64,000 bases of DNA from Paragonimus skrjabini miyazakii (lineage: Eukaryota; Platyhelminthes; Trematoda; Plagiorchiida; Troglotrematidae), in the NCBI GenBank assembly GCA_014338405.1, contig JTDE01001056.1, positions 43,378 through 107,377 on the forward strand, read 5' to 3'. The notes below the pieces were generated by a model that saw nothing but the letters and a program-made list of their open reading frames with translations, had not been told where the DNA came from and searched no databases. The position numbers were made by a program, and so were the translations under genes. Shown piece by piece: positions 28,441 to 40,530 of this stretch. Every line of letters begins with the position of its first letter. The first letter of the stretch is position 1.

Positions 28441-28585
28441 ATAAATAGTTTGGCAGATATGATAATTTAGAAGAGATCCATTTGCGAAAAATCTGGACTT
28501 CGGCTAGGCTTGAACCAGCAACAGAAACACCATGTCCAAACGCGGCAAGCGCCCTACCAGCTGAGCTATGAAGCCATGCCAGGAG
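28441..28585 (-). mobile_element. tRNA-derived repeat, tandem unit 1
   Basis: On the minus strand this unit has an excellent pol III A box, TAGCTCAGCTGGTAGGG (complement at about 28553-28568), and a B box, CTGGTTCAAGCC (complement at about 28507-28518). The spacing and the GCGCTTGCCGCG tract between them resemble a tRNA gene. It cannot fold as a functional tRNA: no 3' acceptor strand matches the 5' end, and the sequence continues directly into a conserved non-tRNA body. It aligns over more than 130 bases with the second unit at 28738-28885, including the body to GGCAGAT/ATCTGCC. I read it as a tRNA-derived SINE. Confidence 0.75.
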
Positions 28586-28737
28586 CCCGGAAGTTTCACA
28601 TTTGGACTCAGTTACCCACCGGTCCCACTGTCTCATACGGAATCCACCAAATGATCCAGGGGATCGGCTGCCCCGGCAGGATTTCTCGAACAGTTTACAC
28701 TGGAAACCACCAACGCCACTGTTGAGCATAGAAATTG

Positions 28738-28885
28738 TATTACTGTTAGGTAGTGTGGCAGATTTGTGATTTTAGATGAAACCCAATTGTGAAAGGTCAG
28801 GGCTTCGCCTAGATTCGAACCAGCGGCATAAACACCATGCCTCAACGCGGCAAGCGATCTACCAGCTGAGCTACAAACCTGTCTA
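28738..28885 (-). mobile_element. tRNA-derived repeat, tandem unit 2
   Basis: Second copy of the same repeat in the same orientation, 305 bases from the first (measured between the GAAC of the two B boxes). A box TAGCTCAGCTGGTAG has its complement at 28859-28873, and B box CTGGTTCGAATCT its complement at about 28812-28824. Intervening tracts GATCGCTTGCCGCG and GGCATGGTGTTTATG correspond one to one with unit 1. The B box here (GGTTCGAAT) is closer to the canonical pol III consensus than unit 1's. The roughly 150 bases between the two homologous parts have no counterpart outside the pair. Confidence 0.75.
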
Positions 28886-30018
28886 TGGTGATGAGGATGG
28901 TGATGATAGCCAGTTAAGGCAACCGTGGTAGAAACAGGGCGTACATGCATAAGTTCTGGCCCAGTAAAATGCGTCTATTAGTTATGGAGCAAAACCGAAT
29001 CAAGACTGCACGTTAGCCCATTTCCTTGAGTACGCAGGGGAAGTGCTTTCAACGATGAAAATTACGCAGATTTACATATTACTTTGGTGATTATACTATT
29101 TACTTCGAAGTTTCGTAAAAAGGTAATCGTTAGTGTATTAACACATGCCCAGTGATTGAGTTGGTTAGTAAATTCACCCATATTGCTAAATACGAAGGAC
29201 AAAAACCAACTAAACTATAAAGCATCAATCCCAATATTTGAATTCAAATTGTTGGCAGTAAAAGCGAAACATCTAAATTTTAATACATTGGTTTGTGAGT
29301 GAAAGGCAGAAGGTAATCACAATGTTTCTTGCAATGCGAATACAAAATTTAACTGCCCATACATTGCTCAATCTTGAAAAATGTTTTTTAAGTACACTGA
29401 AAAATACATTGATTTCAATTCAAGGATTGATAAATACTTAACAATTTCTAAGAGTTTCTTACAAGCCTGGCTAACTAACGTATATAACTGTACCACTCGT
29501 GAGGGTGCATTTTGACAAAGCTAGTGAATAACTTCAACAGATATTAGAACTCATCGAAGCAAACTGCATTGTTTGCCGTTCAAACCTGTGCGTTTGAATA
29601 ATTACCTAAATTTCTACCGTGTGATTTACAGAACCAATGCGCTTTTTTATGTTTTCTCTTTAGGAGACAACGACCGATGCTAGTGGATTTACTGGTTTCT
29701 ACCAAAATGCAATTACCAAATTTTGTTCTATCCCTGGCAAGCTGAATGAGGACTGACAATTAGTCAACGTTGACACCAAACTGTCAACAAAGCATAATTA
29801 ATGTGTTTTAAGCATGTTAAGTAAAACAGTTATTTGTTCAAAATTCAACCACTCACAGATCAATACAAGCTAATAATTTAAATCTTTTGTTGATCGATTC
29901 AGTTCCAAAAGTCGTTAAACAAAGTTGTTAGTTTTTAGATAAACACATAGTCGATAAAGTAGAAAAATCGGATAGTTGTAATTGATTGTCGTTATTGATG
30001 AGTAGCCAGAAATGTGGT
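28886..30018. other. Unassigned spacer
   Basis: AT-rich sequence between the tandem tRNA-like repeat and hammerhead SINE copy d. A short CATCATCACC-like (GATGAGGATGGTGATGATAG) tract at 28890-28910 directly follows unit 2. No gene or RNA is recognised. Confidence 0.4.
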
Positions 30019-30190
30019 CGAATGTCACGCACAATTGATCACAGCAATCTCCGTTTACAGCGGCCCCTTTTTGAAAATTTGAACCAGTTATCGATTTTGC
30101 TCCTGTCAGACTGGTACGTTTTTGCCATTATCGGGGCTTTGAACCCCATAAATTCTTGCATGAACTGGACATGTTCATTTGACCTCTGAA
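30019..30190 (-). mobile_element. Hammerhead SINE, strongly decayed (copy d)
   Basis: On the minus strand a B-box-like GGGTTCAAAGCCCC is followed, after a spacer, by CTGACAGGAGCAAAATCG, where other copies have the ribozyme, and then by CAAAAAGGGGCCGC and TGTGATCAATTGTGCGTGAC. The last two tracts align with the 3' tail of the 50.3 kb copy (CGAAAGGGGCC and GCGATCAGTTGTGGGTGA), which is what identifies the element. The ribozyme core has lost CTGATGA and GAAAC, so no activity is expected. The A box is not recognisable. The copy is among the most diverged in the window. Confidence 0.5.
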
Positions 30191-33100
30191 CGTTCAATCA
30201 GTTTCGCTACCAGCTGATGGCAAAGTATGTTGGACTGAAACCAAATCATTCGTTTATTATGTATATATCATCATGGAATGATTTTTTTTGTTGAATGTAT
30301 CTAATACATGATATCGTGAATTTAAGTTAAATATGAAATGAAGGTGACTTCAAAGTTTACGGCCTTTGCTAGTTCACAATGAAGTCTAATTTGAGAATTA
30401 ATTCTTTCCTTCGTCCGGAATTGGACGTTGAAAATTGGTGGTAGATTTTTGAAAACCACGAAATAAATGTCACTGTCTGGCGCTAGTTATAAAACGCCGA
30501 TGGAATCAATGGTCATTCGACATCCGACTTCAACCGTGTGACGTGACATTCAGTCAGTGTCTGGTCAAGGTCGAACCAGTTATATCATGTACCACTCGTT
30601 GACCATCACCCTTTGGGTTTTTCGGTTCATTCCATGACTTGTTTTGATCAAACCTCTGTAAATGCATTGGTCTCAGTGAGAAGTAACAAAACGGACGTTC
30701 CTCACCTATTTATTCCTCTCTCGGTAAAAATTTTTTAACAGCTGATGGAGTTAATTCTTTCATTTCTATTGTTCATATTGACTGCTTCTACTCTTAGAAC
30801 TCCAAGCTTCTATATATACAAATGTGGATACTGAGGTTATATATGTCAGCTTTATTAACGATAGTCAAGGTCGATTTCTACGAAATTGACCACATTACAT
30901 TTTAATGTGGTCTAAAATTTGTCCGCTATTGTTGAGCACGACAAAACATGTACATAAGTCTGCCTAATTTTTGCACGTGAAGTGTCAATAGATAAGGTCA
31001 TTGATTTGGTTTCCAAGTCCAAATTGCACGTGCCACCTTGCAAAAATTTAAAGTTATACATTACAGGGATTGCTTGGTTTTCAGCGATTCCCTATCTTCT
31101 ACAACACTTAATTGTTGTGTTAAAAGTTTTGCGTCTTTCAGGCAGCTGGATAATACCCCTTCCTTTTACTAAATTGTCCGTTTTGGGTTGAGTTCTACCA
31201 TATTGATTTTTTGATCCCTGTACTGTATATTCAACGGATCCTAGTAGGATTGCAATATTTTACATTGATTCTTCAAACATCTAATTTAAAGTGAACTCTC
31301 GCACACCTTTTGTGTTAACCACACAGTATCTACTTACTTTGATGAACGTAGTCGATTTGTTAACAGATCTCTCAATGTTTTCATAACTTTAGTAGGGTTT
31401 TCAATAAGTTTGTCTGATAGTGAATACAACCAATCCTCCTAGATTCCAACTTGTTCACAGATGTTTCCTATTTCTCACGCTATCTTTGAAAATTCACAAG
31501 ACAATGAACTGACTCGAAGCGGGTTAGTCAGCAGTTAATCCGACAATTTCCTGCATCATCATTGGCTATCAATGATATCTGCTGTGTCCGGTAAATGAAC
31601 ATGTGTTATTATTTGGACTCAAGAAACAAAAATGTTGCTTAAGTTGCAAGGGTTTCGCGCCAAATACAACGTTTAAACCACCCGCTTTTCTTGAAACACC
31701 TCAATGTGCACCTGGCCAACCAAACAGTTAATTGGCAGCAATAGGTACATTACCGAGTGTGCTCAGAGACTTCTAAAACTGATATAACTTTGATGAGTAA
31801 CGCATATATTTCAGAACTTTGGTTTTACTGTGTGAACATTTCTTAAACTGTACAGTGGAAATGTATTCTGTCAAGTTGACAGTGTAGGTGACTAGTATCA
31901 ACGTGGCGTACAATTACCACGCGTTTGTACCATCGTATCTGACTCATTAATCATCTCCGTTACCTTAACAACCATCTACTCAAAATGACAAGTACAACCG
32001 CAGATCAGTGAAGCGGTTAATTATCACAAAAAAATGACAGCCCAAAACTACACATATTGTTAAGCGTTCACAATAAGTACAGAAAATTTAGATTACGGTT
32101 TTTGTATATGCATAGTTGCAAAAATTTCTCAGTGTGGAAGACAACATAAGCAGGGTGGTTGAATTTCTTCCAAGCCTCTCATCGCCTCAGGACAACAAGC
32201 GAACAATAAAAGTCTACGAGGATGCTGAGACGGCTGATTGTGGTATCAGGAATGAAGTTCTTAGTAAACGGACTTTCTGAGGACATCACAGCTTTGTATA
32301 CAGCTGGCACATTTGAAGTCCTTGCTTGTATCCTGCGGTAGATAAAAATGTGCAAATAAAACTGCTGACAGTTTTACCAGGTTCACTAGTCTCGTGAATA
32401 AGGAAAAAACAAAAGTGCATTAGGATCATTGTGTTTAAAAGGATAACAAGTGATTTTTGATGTAGCAACGAAAGGCTACTTCAAGTTCGTCTTGAATTCC
32501 TTCTAGCCATTACACTTGCTGGAATTTGGATTCCCGAATATAAGTTAGTTGTTTATGTTACCTTGTTCGATATGTGTCAGCATCTCCCGAGTTAGCACAT
32601 GTCAACTGGTTTCTGATTTTAGATTGATTTAGTCCAATAACTTTTACTAAACCAGTGCAAGATTTCGAGTTACGACGGGGTTGCAAGACATTTTGCGCAA
32701 TCGATTAGCATGTAGCGCTCACTTCAAGAAAACAACCAGTAAGTCCTTCAATCTACAGAGAATGTGTCGACTTTCATGGTTGACATTAACTGTTATGGTC
32801 ATTAACAAAGGTTGCCCAACTTTCACGATACTGACCACAACCAACACCAAGCAAAGAGGTTGACTCAAATAAAGGCCTGGTTTATGTTCGTTTAATTGTC
32901 CGTATAATAGCCACCTGGCGTCAAAATATAGTTCTGTCCCATTGCTTAGGAGCGGGTGATTTTTATAATTTTCGTGAAGGGGTCATCACAATGAAGATAA
33001 AGTTTACTCACAAATTTTTGTTGCTTGGAAACACATTCCTAATATGTCAATGCTTTAAATATCCACACGGTTAACCGCGGAAAACACTTTAACATTTCCA

Positions 33101-36100
33101 ACCTGCAGTAGAAATGAAAAATATCGTAGCTACGCGTTTGAAAAACCAATAGTTTGATTTGATCATGATCGATTGTGCTTAATTTCAACGCTGACCAGGT
33201 AAATTACTGGTAAGTTTAGCAAATATCTAACAAAGTTTTGCCGTAAATGGTTTTTGGTAACGCGTTTTCGTGAATGTTGTAAAACAACGGACTAGGATTT
33301 TACGTGAAAAATTACAGGATGAACAGTGTTCTTGTGCTGGTGGTAATGTTCGGGTACAAGGACCCTAAGTTTTTGTTCTGATTCATTTTGTCACCATGGT
33401 TTTTATGAGAGCATTTTGTTTGTTATTGCGACTTTCAGACGCTGCCAATTTGTCTGCTTGAAATTGATGACGAGAGGTTCACTTGAATAAAGGCTGGTTA
33501 TTGGAAACATTGATAATCAGCGGTGAACTTGAGAATGGCCATCAGTACTACACAAGACGCCTTGCATAACGATAATTTGATCGCACTTGTACAGTTATCT
33601 CTGCGAAATCAAAATACACAGTATATACTAAGAGGTATTTGGAAAAACAAAATCGATCTAATCATGTTTCCGAAAGTTACTCGGGTGACCAGCCTGGTGG
33701 GTTAAACCTAGGAAGGAACTGGCGCCTCTTAGTGCAACTTAATATTATACGAATTATGGATTTTATTGTGTTTTTATAAGCAGATAAGTTAACAGAACTG
33801 CGAAGCATATCAGCGATCGCATTTAGAGACCTACACAGCAAGGACTCCAGACTTCGAAAGTAGTGACACTACGCAACTCTCTCGATAAACCGTATCAAGG
33901 AACAACATGAATACAAGGGTTATTAATTTGCTTTATATAACATACCTTCATGTTGCTTTCAACAGCATCTATGGCATTATTTCATCAAAGCTTGATATCG
34001 CAATGCTACTAAAACACTTTATACGACCGCTTTCGATCTAACTTTTATCTTTGATGCACAGAGTACATTGCTTGTTCCAGTTAATTACTGTCCCCGAGTA
34101 TTATCATTCCAAGCCTGATAACAATAATTGTATTCCAAAGATAAACGGAAACCGAGAGAACGCGCGTCTTACTTTTTAAACCGCGGTTAGTCACTGATTT
34201 TCTCTCTTGCGTTGTGGAGTCGGCGGTTTGTACGGTCTCCGAGGCTAAGGCTCCAACTGAGAACAAACCAATTGATCGAACCGTGACTGGTGGTTGGTGT
34301 TTCCGATAAACAGTTATTTACGAGCGCTCGTCCTTCATTTTGGCCGGTATACTACATTACTTAACAGGAATGTTAATCTGTTTTCAAATCTAAAACTTAT
34401 TGTGCAATGCATATTCACTCGGAATAATATTACAGGCCACATAAGTATTGTACTTAAGTGAAATGCACCTGTTGTCTGCTTGAACACATGACTTTTTATT
34501 GAACATCAAACATGTACAAGTATACGTTCACATGACAATAAAAATTGCCTAAACAATCACTTTCCGTTAATGCGGAAGGTACCACAGCTTCCGTTACTCT
34601 TGCACATCTTGCATTTGATAGTGCAATAAGCGAGGGAAAAACAATAATCTTGTTTGCTAAGAAAAAATTGATGATACAGTGTCACAAGCTCAACCATTTA
34701 GTGCACTCATGGTATTAATTCGTCATGGCATGTTCTCCTTCATTTAGTTGATAAAGATGGTCGATATCTCGTTTTACGGGAAGGAATTCTATATCTGCCA
34801 GATTTATATTTCGACTTGGGTAGTTTCATATATACCCGATGCGGTCAGGACTTAGGGAACATTTGTCTTCCTCAAAATTCTGACAGTAGGAGACCCACTT
34901 TTCTCGACTGCTTTTATCCACCTCAAGAAATTTGACAATTCAAACTTTCAAACTGAATATTTTTTTTGGTCTCCTTAATCACAACCTAATACTGCTCAGC
35001 TAACGTAGTTTCAAGAGTGTCCGAACGCGGAACGGTTATGTAGCTTCATGATGGACTGTAGTGATCAGGGTATTTATCCTAGTGTTCATTTAGTGCGCTT
35101 GAACTAAATGGACTATGACTGCACATGCGTATGTATTGGTACAACAAACCAACAAAGCTGATAAACCGGTGCTATGGAAGTAAATGCAACCCACCTTACC
35201 GTCACTTATTTGACGCTGCATTAACTGCTAAATTAGTGAGTTTGACCCTCTTTCAGAAGAAGATCTCCAGTCCCTAATCAGTAAGCATAATGCACTAATT
35301 TTAGAGACAATACACTGGATGACAAATAGCAGAACCGTAGACGAAGGTGACAACTATTTTGAAAAATTAGTTAGCATGAACCACTGAAAGCAGACACCGC
35401 TTTCAAAGTGGTGGACTAGCAAGCTTGAAAAGCTTGAAAATAGGCAGCTGCATGGGAATTTCCACCTTTGTGAGGCAGGTGCTTGTGAGTATCTGGCAGA
35501 AGTGTTGTGTAATATATTTTTCTATTAAATACCGGAGTCTCTGAACTTGTATGCAACAGAATTCGGTAGGCTCAGCCAGATAAAGTGACGAAATAAATCG
35601 GTACACGCATAGACATGTACCACTGCTGAACATAACTCTATGTACTCACAAAGGTCTTAGTAAGGCCCCCACAACCATTGGCCAACAAATCCGTTAAATT
35701 TATTGATAAACAGTATAACCAATTGGTAGTACGCAAGAACCCCATATTTTGGAACGGATTAGAGCACGTGGATTAAAAAATGACTAGAGGTCTACGACAA
35801 AATGGTGCGCCTTCAGTTTACTATGAAGGCCGCCCAACGGAATGGATGTCGCAGTAAGACTGAACGCGATGAATAGACATTTACTGAATAAGATCAACGA
35901 AACTCAGTGCCCATCAAGCTTAATAGGCATCCATCAAAAATGGCTGATTTCGTCACCTTTATAAACTAGAGAGAGAGACCCTAGTTAAATATTGGCGGAC
36001 TGAGTAGAAAAAATCTGCGCTAGTCCAGTAGGTTGGCCCGATTCAGAAAATAATCGGTAGCGAGCAAAGAATACACAGAAAGATGTTAAACACTAAAGCT

Positions 36101-39100
36101 GATTGTTAACATGAGAATGATAACACGTTTTCACAACCAGGAGGCATGATGGCCTCGAAGGATAACTTGCGACAAGAACAAGTACACAGTGTACAATGTC
36201 AGGATTAACTTTGATTGATGATTGATTATCAAGGAATATAAATTAGGAAATAACAAAAGCAGTACCATAATGGTATGAAGATAATAAGGAACAAGTGATC
36301 ACTGGTTACCTTACCAGTTAAGGTGATTGCCAAATCATGACACATTAACAGAACCAGAAAATGAAGCAGAATATGACTTCAAGTTTTACTGATGACCCAC
36401 ATGAATTGATGATGCAAAATTTCATTTTAAGCAGTTGTTAACTAGGGATTCCTGGCCTCTATTGCATCAATATGACTTTGCTGTAGAGTGCATCATCACT
36501 GCCCATATTCAATTGTTTCACTTGCCAAACCACGGCGAACTATTCTGAACATGGAACTCACTCTTTGTTAATAGTTAGTAAACTATATTTGATATTTCTT
36601 ATTTTTGGATAGGTACGTATCTACAGTATTTTGAAAAATACACTCTCAGCTGCAGAATGCATTTTCCAGATAGCAGTGCGCAAGAAATTTGATTGTTTTA
36701 ATTAAGAGCTGTTGTTATTTGCAGGTAATTACATCAAATCAGGCGGGATACATGGCTGCCCAGCACATCGTAGAAAAACCTGCCAAGCAACAGAGTAAAT
36801 AACCATGAATATTTTTTTCCAAGAGATCTATTTCCGGGCAACTGATTATTTTTGTAGTATTTTCTAAGCAATCGACACTTCAGGGGCATGTAATTCTTAA
36901 CCAATAGTATTATAAGAATGGACCGTCAAAAAATTGTGTTGATCCATACTCCAGCTAGCTGACCTATTTGCCCGTCTTCATAATGCACACTATGAGAGGT
37001 AAGTTAATGTATGAGCTGAATCCAACTCGAATAATAGATGGCCACTAAACTCATTCATGTGGATTAAATTTATTGGCAGGATCTGAATGGAATTCACTTC
37101 AGCTGGCCAGATGTAGTCGCACAGGCATACAACTACTGCATTAACAGTCAGTAGTCGTTTCACAAGATGCAGCAACCAGACGTACAAGTAAAAAGGCACG
37201 CACAATGTTCACAAATTTTACTTCGCTGAGTGAAAAACCTTAGAGAATTCCCTGACCATATCATACCATGTATTAACAGATATATTTCACAAAGGTCATC
37301 AACTGTTGCTATTTTTGAAGTGAAGAACTACCAGTGAGAAAAAATATTGAATTAAAAAGCATTTTATGTGACAAATATCTACATCATCTTTCTGCACACA
37401 GACAGAATAACAGAAAAAGCAAAATGACCGGTTGTCAATGTATGCAGTTTTGCACTGCATGATTAAAATACTGTATATTCGCCACAATTTTTGTGTTTCA
37501 GATAAATGGATGAGATGCTGACCAAATGGGGACCAATTTTCGGGATTGGTGTATTTTAAAACATCCCTATAACAACTGAGGTCTGGGTACATAGTCTCAA
37601 ATTTGCTATCACATGAAAAGCAAACTGACTGGGGAAACAGGCCTGTACTTTATTGGCCAACAATAGCTGAAGTTGAGCCTATTTATATCCATTCTGAAGT
37701 TCATCAGGTGACATCAAACGCATAAGAATTAATTGTCAAAACATTTTTCTCTACAAGATGTACATCCAATTACTCAGCAGAACACATTTTTACGTGAACA
37801 GATAACTGTGTTGAATAGTAATTGATTTTTTTACAATGTAAGTCTGCACTTATTACATATTGCAAATCAGTAAAAGTTTTGTAACAAACTTTGGAAGCAT
37901 TTCGTATTACCGAAACACTTACAAGGATCCGAAGAAACAAACGAGTAGGGACAATCCAGCTGCCAGACGAAAAGTGTACACATTCTAACATTTGTGTGGT
38001 AACAGTTGGTCATACATGTCATCGTATGTGGGAATCGCAAACCGTAAGCGCCTTGAATGTATCCGCTCTTCTGACAGTTAGTCGATGCTACAGTTGATGT
38101 GACTAGAATTGTTTGCGAGGTTACTATTAGTGTTCTGATTGTGTGCATTTAACGCACACATGGTCTTTTGAAAGCACGCATGCACACATACATTTGAAGC
38201 GAATTGCCGTAACTTATCCACAATGCATCCGATAATCATTTATGTCACTAGTTAAAATACCGATATTAACGAAAAGAGTACAACATATAACCGACACTGA
38301 AACACGTTTTGCAAAACTTTCGTGTTAATTCAACATATGTTTATTGATTGGTGTCAACGATCAAACGTGGACGGTGAACTGTGGACGAATCGTTATAAGC
38401 TCCTGAAATGTGGTGACAAAATGGGTTCCTGTTGATAAAAAGTTCTACCAAAATCAGCAGCTTCAAGTTCTACGCAACAATCCTCGTTGAAATTGAACAC
38501 CGCAATTAGTACAGATATGCAGGCAGCTACCAATTTCTGTAACAGCTACAAATACTGTATTAGTGGTGTGACGTTGCAGAAATGAACAGAAATGAACTTT
38601 TCAACTGATTCAATAACAAGTAACGAATGAAAAACCCTAACTGTCCTAAGAAACTAACGGGACTGTCATTCCTATGATAACGGGAACAACCAATTTTACT
38701 AATTACATATAATTATCAGTAAATTAGAAAGAACAATTATTTGGCAGACTTGCTGACAGTATAAACATCGATGCAGTGGGATGTTTTGATCACTGATTCC
38801 GGTTTCTGTTAAGCTATTAGGGGCACAGACGGCTGACCAACACAATGAAACTGCTTTGATATGTTGATACAATTGGAAGCTAAGTTAGAATGAAAATACC
38901 TTTTGGTCGATTCTTTTTAAAAATGATCGTTCCAGTTTGCAAGTACAATTGCGAATCTAATGAGCGAAAGAACCTTGATGTTCTTACACGAACTGAATAG
39001 CTGAACTTAGTAAACCATTCTGGAACATTTACTGTAGAGCCATCTAACAAACGGAGGCAGTTTACCAACCCAATCTCACAACACATCCACTGACCCTCAC

Positions 39101-39285
39101 TAGATTGTTCAAATCAACATTTCAAGTGTTTTACTCTACAGGAGTCAACCAGTAACCTAGGAATTAAACTAATAAGCTGAAGACACTGACTTACAGCGTC
39201 TATCCACAATTAGTTTTCTCTCTTTCTTTTGCCCTGCCGAAATTTCACCTTGTACATGCAGATTGCCATGAACACAAATGACGAA
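30191..39285. other. Long unassigned AT-rich spacer
   Basis: No gene, RNA or recognisable transposon. Frames of 91-97 codons at 37299-37592 (minus) and 37867-38148 (minus) carry no familiar motif. A B-box-like GGTTCGACC on the minus strand near 30575 lacks a convincing A box and is not called. Confidence 0.5.

Positions 39286-39323
<38 letters not shown>
39286..39323. repeat. (ATT)n microsatellite
   Basis: About twelve and a half uninterrupted ATT units. It is perfect, so likely young and length-polymorphic. There is no gene adjacent. Confidence 0.97.
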
Positions 39324-40189
39324 CTTGCAAAATGGTGCAGCAAGAGTGCCTCGATTACTTACCAAAACCTTAACGACACAAATATAAATGTGTCATTTTC
39401 GCAGTTCGCTCATGTGTAACTGAAATCGACAAACTTTTACCACTGTAAGCGTTGCGCTTTTTGCAATTTTATTCTTTTATTCTATTTGAAAATAAACTAG
39501 AATCCTCCAACCTGTGTATTTCCGTTATTTCTTTGACTAATCCAGATATGTGAAGAACACAGTGACAGAGTTGTACCTGCCAGTTAAGCTACCACCTGCT
39601 CAACTAAAAATTCTTGTCCGCCATTTCCAGGTAGGTAGATATTGTTGGTAAGTTATTGTTCAACTGTGCCAGGTGTTGCATACCACAGCCACCCAAAAAC
39701 AGTCTGACTGTTAAAGCTCATAAGCGAGCAGTTATGGGTACGAACTATACATGTTATTCCGATTTGAATGTATTCATTAAAAGAAAGTGAGAACAACAGA
39801 GTAGCGGACGAAAGTTATTACTTGTGTTTAGTTGTCAGCGAATCACAAAACAGTGAGTAAGAATACAATACCAAAAATTAGTGGAAAAATTAGTCAGATG
39901 GATGGGGAATTACGCGTTCACTATGAGTTTCCAAATCATGCTTGGAAACTCTGGGTTGTAGGGTATGGAATTTTGTGATGATTCAGGATTGAAGGTAGCA
40001 CAAAGAAATGAGTTACATGACAAACTGTTTCACTGATAAGTTGTTTCGGCTGACTTCTTAAGCTTTCTTGTGTTAACTATAGACATGGGACTCCCTGGGA
40101 ACTGGAAACTAGAGGACGGTTGTAGTAAGGAATGGGTCAATATCATCATGTACAGGTTAAGAGCGATACAAAAACGGTTTTGAGCGCTA

Positions 40190-40530
40190 GTGTTGTCCAG
40201 TGAACCCACTCTAACCATTTCTTTTACAGAAAAGATGTTTCACAGCCTCTTAACCAAGCACTACAAAAGTCAACCAAGAAGTATGATATTCCATATATCA
40301 ACCGTTACCGAGGCTACCAGTATCGGAGTAGGCACCTCAGAAGTTGTGGTGGACACTTACCATCTCTTGGCCTACAATAAATCAAACTCATTGACGAGGA
40401 AAGTTTCAATCAGGGGCTCTCCGCCATCACGTTTACTTCTGGGACGGAATCAGAATTCTTGTTAAATTTCCTAGATCTGAACTAAAATATGTGCCCAAAT
40501 GGTAGCATATAACGCTCCGTTTATCGTAGA
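40190..40530 (+). pseudogene. Ty3/Gypsy RNase H fragment (degenerate)
   Basis: The 91-codon plus-strand frame at 40190-40465 follows the order expected around the RT-RNase H junction of Gypsy Pol. First comes an F-x-x-L-L-x-K-H segment, then IFHISTVTEATSIGVGTSEV, where family members have a D-A-S-D-x-G-I-G-A-V-L-S-Q block, then LLAYNKSNSLT, matching the usual AY-S-SLT motif, and LLLGRN, matching the LLGR-F tract. In another frame, just downstream, ILVKFPRSELKYV aligns with the V-R-T-D-H-x-S-L-K-W-L motif. The aspartates of both motifs are replaced, and about 20 residues between SLT and LLGR are missing, so it is inactive. No flanking LTR or integrase is seen. The assignment is by motif order read by eye. 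Confidence 0.4.

Noticed and set aside
28238..28729. 163-codon minus-strand open frame
   Set aside because: It runs through a tRNA-derived repeat with intact pol III boxes, and its sister unit is open in another frame. The frame is explained by the repeat and is not a gene.
28441..28885. Two functional tRNA genes
   Set aside because: A and B boxes are good, but no acceptor stem closes and the similarity between units continues into a non-tRNA body, so these are tRNA-derived repeats.
30560..30610. Another SINE copy on the minus strand with GGTTCGACC
   Set aside because: The B-box-like string lacks the family tail and ribozyme tract; the resemblance of the A box is too weak.
31300..31330. GTGTGGTTAACAC tract as SINE A box
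   Set aside because: No B box and no family tail nearby.
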